Positions 40,692-53,611 of a stretch of DNA of 64,000 bases are shown here, in pieces. The DNA comes from Delphinapterus leucas (lineage: Eukaryota > Chordata > Mammalia > Artiodactyla > Monodontidae), in assembly GCF_002288925.2 (NCBI RefSeq), contig NW_022098066.1, positions 84,005,867 through 84,069,866 on the forward strand. The letters run 5' to 3'. The position numbers and the translations under genes are program-made. Below the pieces are notes generated by a model. That model worked only from the letters and a program-made list of their open reading frames with translations. It was not told the origin of the DNA and searched no databases. Numbering within the stretch: the stretch's first letter is position 1; each line of letters starts with the position of its first letter.

Positions 40692-43544
40692 ATGGCCAGC
40701 CGGGGTGGGGGCCGGGGTCGTGGCCGTGGCCAGTTGACCTTCAGCATGGAGGCTGTGGGCATTGGGAAGGGGGATGCTTTGCCCCCACCCACCCTGCAGC
40801 CTTCTCCACTCTTCCCTGTGAGTGTCTGCCCTCCTTTCCCAAGACTCCCATATGCCCCTGGCTGACTGTGTATGATCCTGGATTCCTCCTGAGCCATCAT
40901 AAAATCATCCTCATCTTGCCCCTCCCTGTCTGTATACTCCCACCTTATATGGGATGTTTTCCAGACAAGGAAGTGTCTACCCTCACTTTTTACATTCTCA
41001 GCTCCCCAGCTTTCAAAATGCTGTGTTGCTCCACCCATTTGCCTTGGTCCTCTGCTCAGTGGGAGCATTGGATTGAATTGTGGGGAGAGGAGAGGCCCTC
41101 CCAGATTTGTACTCCAGCATTTTCTCTCTGAATTGACCATTGCCTCTGCCTCCTTAGCCCTTGGAGTTCCACCCAGTGCCTCTGCCCTCAGGAGAGGAAG
41201 GGGAATATGTCCTGGCACTGAAGCAGGAGCTTCGAGGGGCCATGAGGCAGCTCCCCTACTTCATCCGGCCTGCTGTCCCCAAGAGAGGTCAGTTGGAATG
41301 CTAGTATCATGTTCTGAGTGCCCTCCATGAGTAGTGCCCTATACTTAGCACCGCTGGGGCCCAGAGAGGCCAGAAGAGGCACAGAAAGCTCACTGCCTAA
41401 CTGGGGAGATCACAGTAATTACCCCTGCATTTGAAATGCATTATGGTATCCATGGTTTGTTTTGAGTCTCACAGAAGTCTTGGACAGTAGGAGGTTAAGT
41501 ATTAAGATGCCCATTTTACAGATAGAAATGAGGAGATGTATTAAAATTTTTAACAATCTGGATATTGCAGGTACCAACCAATCAGAAGAACTTGAGAAGG
41601 GGTGTCTGAGAAGCCCTGTAATTAAAATATTACCCCTTTGGTTTGTGGATCATGAGAGGTCAGGGAGCCAGGAGGGACTGGAGTACAGGATGTACTTAGG
41701 AGGTCTGGGATAGTGGATATTTACCAACTGGTGTGGAAGTACAGTATTTCAATGTATTGACAACCAGTGCTTTCCTACTAAGCCCTAGAAGCTAAAGTTC
41801 AGAGAGATGAAACAATTGCCTAAGTTAGTCCCATTAACGAGGAGTAAAGGGAACACTGAAACCCTCGTTTCTTGCTCTAGTATACTTTCCACTGTACCAC
41901 ACTACCAGTCAATATAGCCATGCCTTTGCATTAAGGGAGATAACAAAAACATTGTAATTTGAGGTCGCAAAAGGACAGGTTAGAAGAGTGTTGAAGGTCC
42001 TCATGGAAGCTGACCCCCTGGGCTCTGGGTCTGGGGTGAGGAAAAAGACAATTTCTGAGTTTTGAGAGGGCTGGACCTCAGGAAGAACCCTGTTCTAGGG
42101 CTCTGAAAGGATAAAACTTTGACCCTTGACCTCTGATCCCTCAGATGTGGAGCGTTACTCAGACAAATATCAGATGTCAGGGCCGATTGACAACGCCATA
42201 GATTGGAACCCTGGTAGGTGATGGGCCCTTTCATTGACCTCCCTTCTTTCAAATGCTTGAGATGCCTCAAGCCACAAGCCACCACCCTGTCCACCCTCCT
42301 CTGTCTCCACCTTCACCCTATTCAGGAGCCTTAGATGTGCTCCAAAACACTCTCAGACTCTACCTAAAAACCTATTAAATGGCCCCCACTCCTCTGGAGG
42401 CATCCAAGCCACAGTTTTGTTCCAAGCAGCTTTGACCCAGCCCCTTCCTTCCTCACCCTTAACCCTGATCCTTACCTGTCCTTTCAAAGAGTCCTCATTC
42501 ATAGGACACCCCAGGGCAGAGTCTTGCTGACTTTTTCATTCCCGCTATTCCTAGATTGGCGACGTCTACCCCGGGAGCTAAAGATCCGAGTACGGAAGCT
42601 ACAGAAGGAGCGTGAGTGTATCTGGAAAAAGGAGGGAAAGGAGAGGTTTCCTTCATCAGCTGTAGGGCCAAGGCTGCTGGTGGTCTTGCCTGCCCTCCCA
42701 ATTCCTACCTACCCAGTCTACCCAGTATTGTTGCTGGGTGCCACGGTGGCCACATGAGGGCAGCAGAGTGACATGGTCTATGCAAGAGGGTGGGGTAGAA
42801 AGCCATCTAGGAAGTTTGCTCTGATGGTTCACCTTTTGATCCTCTCACCAGGGACCACCATTCTACTCCCCAAGAGGCCCCCTAAGACCACAGAAGATAA
42901 GGAGGAGACAATACAGAAACTAGAGGTAAGGAAGAAATGTGCATAGAGAGCACCTGGGCCCCAGATTCATTCCTCCCCTTTGGCCCATGTGTGCCTCAAT
43001 TTTTCCCTTCGGTGAGCTGAGTTTCTCTTCCTATTCATCCTCACATAAGACCCTGGAGAAGAAGGAAGAAGAAGTGACTTCAGAGGAAGATGAGGAGAAA
43101 GAAGAAGAAGAAGAGAAGGAAGAGGAAGAAGAAGAGGAGTATGATGAAGAAGAGCATGAAGAGGTGAAGGGGACCTCCTTTCATTCTCAGGCCCCCTTTC
43201 TTCCACGCATAAGCTCTGGGGATCTCAACTTCAGAAGGCTGGAGGGCCAAAGGAGATAGTGCCTCCAAAGGATAGCGCCCTCCACTTTACCTGTCCCTAG
43301 GCTCTTCTCAGGAGTGAACTACAGCTTGAATTCAGAGAGAACTATAGGCTTGGAATGCTGCGATTGGGAGGGAAGGGGACTGGTGCACAGGGATGAAGGA
43401 GAATGCTGAAAGCATGCCGACATTCCTTCCTTCTTCCCTCCTTTCCTTCTATTTCAGGAAACTGATTACATCATGTCATATTTTGACAATGGAGAGGACT
43501 TTGGGGGTGACAGTGATGACAATATGGATGAGGCTATATACTGA
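40692..43544 (+). CDS. POLR3GL: POLR3GL, RNA polymerase III subunit RPC7-like; 7 coding exons, 218 aa
   Basis: RPC7-like is the paralogue of POLR3G in the RPC3-RPC6-RPC7 heterotrimer of RNA polymerase III, which helps open promoters of tRNA, 5S and other small RNA genes in the nucleus. Coding exons: 40692-40817, 41158-41287, 42145-42213, 42555-42611, 42852-42925, 43050-43163 and 43458-43544. Lengths 126, 130, 69, 57, 74, 114 and 87 sum to 657 nt (218 aa plus TGA). All introns are GT-AG. The protein starts MASRGGGRGRGRGQLTF, contains the conserved core EYVLALKQELRGAMRQLPYF and DVERYSDKYQ, DWRRLPRELKIRVRKLQKER, then a nearly pure Glu/Asp segment (about 155-188) and the end SYFDNGEDFGGDSDDNMD followed by EAIY. 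The coding start follows an acceptor at 40648-40649. Intact. Confidence 0.97.
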
Positions 43545-43975
43545 AGAAGGACTCTAAACAATACCCTGGACGTTCATATCTTTCTTGATTTAGGACACAG
43601 AGAGTAGCTGTCCCCTATTATTAGGTTTTGTGGACAAGCAAATCATTTGCTCAGAATCCAGATAACCTGTTTGGTCCCTGGAGATAGGAATAGAGAGTGA
43701 CAACAGATAGCTCTCTTTTCTACCCTTCCCCTCCCTCTCTCCTGTGGTATTGTATCACCTCTGATATCTTGGGGAAAGGACAAAGGACCAATGTCTTAAT
43801 TGTATGAAAGTGAGAAAGGAGGGTCGAAAGAAGGACTGGAATCATTAGAGCTGAGACAGCTGTGCACATGCCCCTACCCATTTATAGTTCTTTGTGGAGA
43901 TAATTGGGGGTGCGAGCAGTTAGGAGGAATAAGGCCAGTTTTATATTTTTAAATAAAATGTTTTTATCTGTCTCT
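43545..43975 (+). other. POLR3GL: POLR3GL 3' UTR with poly(A) signal
   Basis: About 430 bases follow the TGA. A canonical AATAAA lies at 43952-43957 in an A/T-rich stretch followed by a T/G-rich run, so cleavage near 43975 is expected. Confidence 0.8.
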
Positions 43976-46900
43976 CTGTCCAGGGTGAAGCCTAGTGGGA
44001 GAGGGCTGGAGGAATGAAGGGGATGCCTAGTAAGCCATTCTTCTCTCCTCACCTGTTAAGAGTCCAGTGTGACACACTGGGGGTTACAGCCTTCCTGTCC
44101 TTTGCCCCTTCCCTCCTACCCCCATGGTGGGACACCTAATCCCCATCTAGCTCTGCCAAGGCACATTCAGGAGCTCATCTGCAGGGCTGCGCAGAGAGAG
44201 CTGTATACAGCCCACGCCCTGAAGACCAGCTGGCTTCTGGGCTTCTGGTCCTCAGGCAGTGGGGACGACATGATTCACGTGTGTTCACATGTGTTCACAG
44301 GGACACAGGCCCTCACTTTCCCACGCTTGACCTTGATCTTGTCCTTGTTTACAAGGAATGATTACAATTATTTTTGTGGGGAGAGTCAAGAAAGCCAGGT
44401 GTGGGGAGGAAATAGGGAGGAAGTGCCGATTCTTCTTCAGCACACTCGCCCTCTTCCAGGCCCTGGAGACCCCACTTCGAAAGGTGTGTCTGTGAAGCAG
44501 GAGCCCCCTAAATATCCTATTCTCCACTTCCGGAAGCTGCTGTGTGGCTGAGTTTCAGTTTCCCTTCTGTGGAATTTAGTTCTTCTTTTGTGGAGTTTAG
44601 TTAGCCTTTCTCTCACTCCCTTCTTGTGGGGAGGGGGAGGGGGTAGGCAGTGTTGCTTTACAGGAAGTAAGGAGGGTGCAGAGGAAGGGGGTGACTTAGG
44701 GACACTCAGCTCTGAGAGGTGCTTTCTCACCCACACAGTTCTCCCTTGGGTGAGGTCACTTCCCTGGGCTCTGATTGGCTTCCGAGAAAGCCCTAGATGT
44801 ACTGATTGGTTCCAGCCACTTGACATGCAACAGTCACGGGCAAGCTGCATGTCCAGAATAGGGACTGGATAAGGAGGCAGGAACAGATAGCTGGGATGCT
44901 GTCATAGCAACCTTACTAAACATTTGAAAGCCATGAAGATGGGATGTAGGAGAATCTTCAAGAAATTCCCCAGCCATATTCAGGTAGGCAGACTGAAATC
45001 CCTATGGCATCAAGTGATAGAGACTGGCAATCTAATGTTAGATACTTCTGACCCAATTGTAAAGAATGAATAGGGGCTGTGACTCCATTGAGGGAAAGCA
45101 CCTTAAAAGCCTGGTTTGGGTGTGGTAGTAGACGTTAAGGTAGGAGCCAAGAGAACAGAGAAGGAAACAGGAATAGAAATAGAACATTCCAGAGTTATTG
45201 AGCAATTTGGATGATTGATGTGTTTCCTTTTCTAGTTCTCTGAGGTATTGTGTGAGTGGAGTAGGGGGAGGGGCCAGGGGACCTGTCACTGGGGTTTCCC
45301 GTAGTCACACTGTAGCCTGTGATTGTAGCTAGGGAGAAATTAGCAGAAAACAAAAATAAAAGACCCTGGAAAATCTCCTTTTACCTTTCTCCCCTGCATA
45401 CACACACATACCAGACCTAATCTGGTTAACTATGTTTGTGTCTATGTTGGGGGCACAGTTGACCTCCTAAATCCCACCTAATGCCAGCATGTGTACTCAA
45501 AAGAGTGGGAACAAAGAAGATTCTAGACAAGAGACAGTAGAGGAGAACTGAACACACCCCTGCCCCCACCTCTATACACACACATCCTTTTCCCATGAAA
45601 CAGGGGAAGGATAAAGGTTAGAGTGGCCTCTTGGGATCAGTTGTACTTCCTCAAAGACAAAGTGTCAGAGAGACCAGACCATTCTTGGACTCTTTCCTAT
45701 CTGGCCTCCTGCCCTTCCTGGCAGGTGACCTTGCTGAACAAAGCCAGAGACAGGGGACCCAGCAGCTTCCCCAGATTCCGGAACAGTTCCAGGAATGAGC
45801 TAGACTGTTTCCATTGACCTTTCCCCTACTTTCCATAGGTTCTATTGGGCAGGCTGAGGCAGAAGCCTAAGACTCAGTAAATAGAGTCAGGGCTGCTAGT
45901 CCTCCGGAGGACCACCTGAAAGGGTAGAGGTCCAAGCACTACTTGCAAACATTTAGAGAGGCCCCACGTGGTTCTTGCTCAGCCCTGGACTGCGTGCCTG
46001 CTTATGTTGAATAGATTGCTCCCATGACCACAGCCTAGGCTGCTCTGGCCCCAGGCAGGGTAGGTTCTCAGTCAAGAATCCTGTCCTTCCATACCCCATG
46101 TTCCATCCCTAGCCTACTGGTCCCCTCCCACCTCGGGCAGGAAGCTTGAGATTGGGGTCTGCAAATTTAAGCTCAGGGACTCAAGTGATTTGAGGGAGGG
46201 CTGAATGAGAGACCTGGTTATAGCATGCAGTTTAGAAGATTGGGAGTAGAGACCAAAGAAAATTGGAGGGTCAAATATTGGGTGGACAGGACACCCATGG
46301 TTGGTGAGGTAAAGACATGTATTTTCCTCAATTCGTTTTTATTGCTGTTTGAACTTTGAAAGGAACGAAGGGTGGCTTGTAGGCCTAGGCTAGTTTAAGA
46401 ACTAAGCCAAAGGGAAAAGCTGCCATCTCAACTGGGCAAAGCACTGGTTTATGGTTCTAGTTTCACCACTCCATAGCTTTGTACCCTTGGGAAAGTCATG
46501 TAGTCTCCAAGCGTCAAATTCCTCATGTATGAAAGAGAATTTGAGTTAGATGTCCACTAGGAAATCCTTCAAGCTGACGTTGATCCACCTGCAAGAATCC
46601 AGATGGTTCTGAGAACAAAGGTCAGGATGTGTCCAGCTTTTGCTGAATTCATTCCGTCTGCTGGATTTCCCCACCTTATTCTCAGCTGGGCAGGCTAAAC
46701 ATACCTCAGGCAACTAGCCAGTCCTTTCCAGGAACCTGCTTCAGCCCAAGTAGCAGAAGGATCAGCAAGTCCATTAACTAGCAAGGAAGGAGACACCCCT
46801 GCAGCAGAGTTCAAGGTCACGATCAGCAAGCCAGGACTCAAATCAAGCAGGCCACCAAGGAATTTCTGACTGAGGAAGGGGCCTGTGGGGCAGGTCCTCC

Positions 46901-49900
46901 CTATCTCCCCTCATGTAGCATGTCTGGCCAAAGAACAGAGAAGAGAAATGAGCTAGACAGGAATAGTTCAGTTAGCTAATCTGGCCAGACCAGTGGTGAC
47001 CCTTTCTCCACTGACCTTTCCCCTACTGAGACTCACTTTTTCCCCAAGGTCATTTGGGACCAGAAAGTGGGAAATAACAAGTTCTAGTTTCCTAGTATCG
47101 CCTCAGAAAGTTATTTGCCTTATCCCCAACAGGACTTAATTTGCCATTTTGTACTCCGGAGGGAAGGGAGGTTCCCCCTGCAACTCTAATGGGAGTCAGT
47201 GGAAAGACAGTGATCCAACCCTAATTGCAGGACCTGAGAGGCTAAGTGCGATCACCCTGGGCACCCAAAATTTGGGGGGAAGGAATCCAGGGATTCCTCA
47301 GACCCAGTCCTGACCAATGCAGGGAGGGGCTATGCCCCGGTGACCTCTGACTCTGGGACTGTTCTTCATTTTCAAACCTCTACTCCTCCTGGAATTCTCA
47401 GCTGTGGGCTGAGGTTCCCAAGACTTGGATCCCTGCCTCTCCTTGAATCTTCTCCATTCTCTAATTCCATTTCCCTTGGTATAAAATAGACAAGGAGAAA
47501 TATCCAAATCCTGTGTCTTACGTTCTCTGTTACACTCAGGGCAGTCTTAATAGTGCTAGAATAGGAAGGAGGTTAGACCTGTCTTTGCCTTACCCAAAAG
47601 GATTGGGGGGACAAACTAACCTGAGTCACGGACACAGATCTGGGATATTTCCTATCTTGGAGAGAATAGATGAAATCCCATGTGGACAGGGAAAGAAGCC
47701 CTGGTACTCATCCTCCTTATGCTCTGCTATGGCCAGAGAAATAGCCATTCTAGAGGGGAAATTCCGTCAACTAAGGAGGTCAAGGTAACTCTTTTACCTC
47801 ATTTTTCTTGGGCAGAGATGGTAAGAGGATGTGAAACAAAGATGGGGTCAGTGAAAGGAAGGCCAAATGCTGACCGGTCCTTTTCTCAGCCCTCTGCTTC
47901 CTGTCTCCAAGCCTCTCTTTTGGCCCTTGGACAGTCTTTCTTGTCTGACCATACTTGGATGCTCTTGGGCCCTCACCTCTCCCTTACTTGGCTCCTGTTT
48001 TGAGACTTGCTTTCCATCCTGAGCCACCATTCTAACACCTGTCCAGAGCTATCAGGGATGTTTATAAACTTCTCAGGAGCTGGACTGGGCCAGGTCAGGA
48101 GGGGTGGCTGAGAGCCAGAAAGAGAGCTTGCCACTCAGACTCTCTTATTGTCTTTCAGATTCCTTTCCTTTTCTGACTCTCTAACCACGTCTTTCTTTCC
48201 ATGTCTCTCTTTGCCTCATGTCTTTAGCATTATGCTACTTAAATTAGGTTATCAATGGGTGATGTGGTGAGGAATATTTGGAGCCACAGACTACACACCT
48301 TCCAGAATGTCAATTTTACTTTTAAGATTTGCTGGGGGAAGATAAATTATTCTTATACTAAAATTACACAAATATATTATGCAGTGTGAATCAAAATTTG
48401 CACTTTTTAAACATAAAACGGGTACTTCAAAGACATTTCTGGCTTGTGACAGGCTACTTTGGACTGTTCCAGAAGCCCGGGGGAAAATTCAGTTTCCCTA
48501 ATCTTAGGGGTCCTTCAGAGGAAATATTTGAGAAGAAGCTCTACTTAGAGCAGAGGTGACAACCTAAGGCAAAAACCTTAACACCAGACAAGAGCCAAGG
48601 GTATAAAGGAGTGAAGCAGGTGAGTGTAATGCAATAGGGAGTGGTGAGAACTGGCAGATACAAGTCTGCCTGACCCTTTTAGCTCTAGCAGGTTGATGCC
48701 ATGAAGGAATGTGGGCCCAGTGTTACCAAATGTGGTTGCTTTTTAAGGGAAGCCAGAACAATAGATTTTAGTGAGATCTGTTTTTTTAATGTTTACAACC
48801 AATTCAAATATTTAGGAAGAAGCTATACAAGTTTCTAAATGCCTGCAAGCTGATTCTACCTATGGGCCCTCGGTTTGCTGCCTCTGACCTCTATCAACAT
48901 TTCTTCCACTTCCCAAAGGTGTATGTGGCCCAAATCTGGACTTCCAAGGTCTCAAATTCTGTTCCCAAGAGCTGGGGGCAGTGAGCTTCATGAGGTTACA
49001 GGGGAGAATGGAGCTCTCCTGCAGGACAGCTTGGGGAGGTAGAACTGAAGAGAAGCCCTTTGTGTACCAATGGCAGGTGACACCTTTCTCCAGCGGGAGA
49101 GAAGGAGCCATTGGTCCCTGCCCAACCACCTTTTCCCTGATCTTCAGGGATATGGAGCTAAAAACATCTTGGGGTCTGGAACAGAAACCAAAGATTCCTC
49201 AGAGTTGGAAGATGAGACAAGCATGAAAGCCCACGCATAGAGAGAAATGGGAGAACAGGAGATGAAGGAAGGAAGCTGTGAGCCTGGATAGATGAAGGAG
49301 GAAGTCAGAATTTAGACAGGTAAACTGGAGAGGGAGGGGTCTTTAGCCACAGAACCATATAAGGGAAACACAGTTCTCACGCTCCTGAACCCCGCCTCCC
49401 CTCCCAGCAACTGAAATCCTTCCCCTGTCCATCTGTCCATGAGGTTAAAAATATCTTAGCTGGGTACCCAGCCAGACATTTCCAAGAACCTGTTTACCGA
49501 CCATCTGATTGACTTGGAGAGGTGGTCAGCAGCTCCATCACCCAAAAGGGAATGAGAATGGACCTTGCTTACATTCCAGGACTCAAGGCCCATGGGTGTC
49601 ACAATTCTGTCCCCATGTTCTGCCTTTCCTCTTCCTTCTTCCATCACTTCATGGCCTGGAGATGACCAATCAGTTGGTAGTCAGAAAAATCCCAGTCTTC
49701 AGTCTGTCCAACCTTTTCATAACAGGCTCCATAGAAAGCACAGCAGGGTCACACGAAGGGAAAGGTCAGGACAAGACAGGAATAGCCTAAATAGGCTAAA
49801 CTGGGCCTCATCAGTGGGGCCTCCACTGGCTTTTGTGCTACTCAGTCTAGCCCACCTCAGGGAAATAAATCAAATGAGATGCAATACCTTCAAATAAGGA

Positions 49901-50400
49901 GTCTGGGAGTTCTTTGTAGTGTCACAAACAGCACTCTCTATTTCTCAGTTCATCACTCCAAATGGTGGGAAGCTTGCCTCTGGAGTTGTATACTGAAAAG
50001 TTAAGAAAGCTCAATTAATTAATTCCCAGAAGGTGATAGAGTTACTCCAGAGGCCTGTAAAGCACGCTGGGAGTATGAGAGAGAAAACTTTAGTGGTCCC
50101 AGAGCTATACCATGGGGGTGTGCAGAGGGCCTGTCCTGGCCTGGGGGTGGGAGTCCCAATAGTGGGCCACCTCTCCCACCACAAAATTAACTACAGGGTG
50201 AGTCAGCCTCTGTACAGTGACCTCTTCTCAGACTGTTTTGCTACCCCAACACAGGAAGGGAATCAAGAGGAGCAAAGAGAGAGTGGTGTTAGTTATGATA
50301 GGTCAGAGAGGAGGAACAAATTTGAGGACATGCCTGGGAGTGAGCTAATCAAGGCAGTGGTGGTGAATATGCCTCCTCTTTTATTTTAGATAACAAGCAC
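43976..50400. other. POLR3GL-TXNIP tail-to-tail intergenic region, left part
   Basis: No gene recognised. There is a MIR-like piece at 46430-46560 (ccttgggaaagtcatgtagt). Segments near 45680-45840, 46900-47050 and 49740-49860 share short phrases (atgagctagac, gacaggaatag, gacctttcccctact) and may be decayed copies of one repeat. Confidence 0.4.
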
Positions 50401-50428
50401 AATAACTTCGCCATTGTTTTAACTCTTC

Positions 50429-50429
<1 letters not shown>

Positions 50430-50456
<27 letters not shown>
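50430..50456. repeat. (TA)n microsatellite
   Basis: (at)n run of about 27 bases immediately left of the split LTR. Confidence 0.85.
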
Positions 50457-50460
<4 letters not shown>

Positions 50461-50477
50461 TTTTTTTAAGGAGAAAT

Positions 50478-51172
50478 AAAGCTGTATTCGTTTGCTAGGG
50501 TTGCCAGAACAAAATGCCACAGACTGGGAGGCTTAATTAATTTTCTCACAGTTCTGGAGGCTTTGAGTCCAAGATCAAGGTGTCCACAGGTTTAGTTTCT
50601 TCTGAGGCCTCCCTCCCTTGCTTGCAGATGGCCGCATTCTTTTCTTTTTTCATTTAATTAAAAAAATTTATTTTATTTTAGGCTGTGTCGGGTCTTCGTT
50701 GCTGCACGCAGGCTTCTCATTGCAGTGGCTTCTCTTATTGCGGAGGAAGGGCTCTAGGTGCATGGGCTTCGGTAGTTGAGGCTCACGGGCTCTAGAGCGC
50801 AGGCGCAGTCGTTGTGGCGCATGGGCTTAGTTGCTCCGCGGCATGTGGGATGTTCCCAGACCAAGGCTTGAACCCACGTCCCCTGCATTGGCAGACAGAT
50901 TTTTAACCACTGCACCACCAGGGAAGCCCCTGGCCACATTCTTGCTGTGTCCTCACATGGACTTTCCTCTATGAGCTGAGTGTGCATGTCTGTGTCCTAA
51001 TCTTCTCTTCTTATAGGGGCACCAGCACATTGGGTTAGGGCCCAGCCATATGACCTCATTTTACCTTCATCACCTCTCTTAAGGCCCTATTTCCAAATAC
51101 AGTCATATTCTGAAGTACTAGGGTCTGGACTTCAACATATGAATTTATGGGGTTTCAGTTCAGACCATAAGA
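50478..51172 (-). mobile_element. Solo LTR-like element split by a CHR SINE
   Basis: The left part (50478-50641) begins gtattcgtttgctagggttg and includes tctcacagttctggaggctt; the right part (50931-51172) ends caacatatgaatttatggggt. It is the reverse-complement counterpart of the LTR type at 23.5-24.0 kb. The SINE at 50642-50930 is inserted within it. Non-coding. Confidence 0.6.
50642..50930 (-). mobile_element. Long CHR-family SINE nested in an LTR
   Basis: Minus-oriented element with T-rich start and reverse-complement head (caccaccagggaagcccc). The flanks tggccgcattctt (50629-50641) and tggccacattctt (50931-50943) are a 13-bp duplication with one mismatch. It splits the surrounding LTR. 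Confidence 0.93.
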
Positions 51173-51799
51173 GCAGCTGCTCCCTGTTGGTTGAAGCAGA
51201 AGTCTCTTCTCAGAGGAGAGAGGAGTCTTCCCACATGGCCTAGAACTTGACCCAGCCAAGTCATGACCATGACTCTGATTCCCTGTTGTTTTACCACATG
51301 CCTCAGTGACTGAGAGTGTAGGTCAGGGAGTGAAAAAGAAATTATGTCCTTAGTACATTTTCACTAAATATTTCAGCCTTTGTGAGGCCATGTATTCACA
51401 AAAGAAGTAAAGAAGTTACGTTTTTGTCAACAAGTGGTTGGCCTTGGAAGGCACACAACTCACTGAGGAACCACATAAGTGCCTCCAATATGCTGAGGCA
51501 AGCCATGAACACAGGAGCTGAAGACAGTGAGAAATCAGATGTCACATCCTAGTTGGGAAGCAGTTCATCACCAGGTTAGTTCAATCAAATCCGTGTTTTA
51601 GGTGCTGGGGTTGAGGAGGGCGTCAGTCCTGGAACACTTTATCAGAGAAATTTATATTTTCATATGGCCTCAAGTTACTGGCATCCTCCAGTACTCCCTT
51701 TAGCATTTCTTGAAGAGTAGGTATTATAGTACTGAACTCCTTCAGCTTTTGTGTGAGAATGTCTTTCATTTTTCCTCATTCCCAGGTTTCACATGTGGA
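51173..51799. other. Intergenic DNA with an L1-like piece
   Basis: 51655-51790 resembles L1 internal sequence (ctttagcatttcttgaagag, then ccttcagcttttgtgtgaga). Nothing else recognised. Confidence 0.4.
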
Positions 51800-52490
51800 T
51801 GACCAGGGTTCACACTTAAAGAACTTTACTATTTTCTTACAGCTACATTGGACCACCAGGAAAATAACTTGCCTGGATATTATTTCTTGCTTTTAATGGT
51901 CACGATTTTTGCCAGAAGATGAGACAATGTATGTCCTCCAGCATCACATCTATGTACATATTTCTCTGCAATGTGTCCAGCAGGTCCCACTCTTTGTGGG
52001 TGAGTTCTACAAACACGTCTTCAAAGGTCACTGATCTCTAAAGCATCATGGATATTCTGGTTCAGTCAGCATCATTCTTTCCAGTGCCTCCCATGACTTG
52101 CTGTATTCTGTTGGTCAGAAGCCAGTCAGTAGCCACTTAGTAGTTGCACAAAGAGTGGAGTTTCCTCACTGGATGTGGATCACAGTCTGTGGCTGGGAAC
52201 ATCCAGAAGTGGGGTTCAGTGTTCTCCCCCAGAACTGGGAAAAGTGGCTGCATTCTGGAAATAACTGAAAGTGATGAAAATCCAGCCTCAATCATCACTG
52301 AGAAGGTGGGGATAAACCGCGCGGGGTGGCCGGAAATGAAGGCACGGTGACGGGAGGAGGGTGCATGACCCCTTTTCACAGCTTGGGGCGCGGGTGGGGA
52401 GCGTCTTCTTCCCGCAGCCCCGCCAGCCGCCACGCGGGCCCCGAAGCCGCCACATGTGCTCCTGCCGCCGCCATGGCGCCTCCCTTCCCC
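51800..52490 (-). pseudogene. KRAB-domain retropseudogene (KRAB zinc-finger family)
   Basis: On the minus strand 52032-51934 reads [19 protein letters not shown] followed by [14 protein letters not shown], an unmistakable KRAB-A box. An in-frame TAG lies four codons before this VTFEDV start, between an ATG and the box, and the frame stops about 10 codons after it. Upstream in the same orientation is continuous sequence up to a CpG-rich block (52310-52480) that looks like the 5' exon of a KRAB gene. No zinc fingers follow. Lack of introns suggests a retrocopy, but a decayed genomic fragment is possible. The KRAB call is firm; the full extent is inferred. Confidence 0.7.
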
Positions 52491-52499
52491 ACATATATT

Positions 52500-52690
52500 T
52501 TTAAAATCCTCACTTCTAAGGTTGTTACTATTACTCTTTCCCATTTTACAGATAAACTGTAGCACAGAGAAGGTTAAACAAGTTGCAAGGTCATACAGCT
52601 AGTTAAGTGGTGGAAGTAGGATTTGAATTTAGATAGTTTGGCTCCAGTTGGTATTGTGCTTAATTACCACACTATACTATTTCTCCTTAA
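52500..52690 (-). mobile_element. MIR SINE
   Basis: Reads cccattttacagataaactg, then aggtcatacagctagttaag. It abuts the 5' side of the KRAB retropseudogene. Confidence 0.6.
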
Positions 52691-53611
52691 TAGTATAGGG
52701 AGGCTGATCCCTGAACTTCTTCTAGGCTATAGGCTCACCTATTGGGCCAGGACCTGCAGCCCTGGTTCTGCAGTCATCTCTGAGAGGGAGTTTTTCAGCT
52801 TTGGAAATGGAAGTGAACGTAGAGTCAGAACAGAGAATGGGGCAAAAGTTTCTTTCTTTCCACTCCAGAACTATTGAGGTCAGTATGCTTGGGACAGAGG
52901 CCATCAGAGGGTCAGTAAAACATTCTCCTTACCCATCTTATGCATTCCATCACCTAGAGATAGTCCGAGGAAAAAATACTAGGAAGGGGTCTGTATACTA
53001 CTGAAAGAACTGGGCAAAAGTAACTCTTTTACCCCACTTCATAACCTTCAGCTCTTAGGTGATTGTTTCTTGTTGACCAGGTGTTTGGTCAGATCTTCTC
53101 TCCATACTTTTCCCTCCCGATGCCTCAACCCAAGTTATATCCTTGTTTTTCCAGTCTGTTCAGAGTTATCAAGGTAGCCAAGGATCCTGGTTGTGGAAGT
53201 ATCTGTTCTTTCCTTATTAATTTTACTTTCTCTAGCTCTTTTCTCTCTTTAGTTTTCTTTCTGTCTTCTCTCAGATCTTCCTATACCAGGTTGGGCCTAA
53301 TGAATAAATGATACTAAGAACTGGATCTCCTCAAATGGCTGTACATGTAGGTTATAGCTCTTTAAAAATTAAAAGGCATATGAGAAGTGCAAAGGAAAGG
53401 AAGACCCAAGGTATCCACCCACTTAAATGGAGAAACAGCTGGGCTGGGACCTAAGGAAGAGTACTTAAGCAAGCCTATGTGCAGATGTCCTGGGGTGGGG
53501 TAGAAGTTGTGTATCGAAGGCAAAAGGAAGTCCAGTGGAGACTTTTGTGCTCTAAGGGAGGGATGCGTTTCCTCTGGATGAACAGCTATAGCTGCTTCCT
53601 TCCTTCCTCAG

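Noticed and set aside
40646..41218. 190-codon minus-strand ORF over POLR3GL exons 2-3
   Set aside because: Antisense to confirmed coding exons with no recognisable domain.
52137..52565. 142-codon minus-strand ORF as a live gene
   Set aside because: It lies upstream of a KRAB box but in a frame that does not join it, and crosses into a MIR. Treated as part of the retropseudogene.
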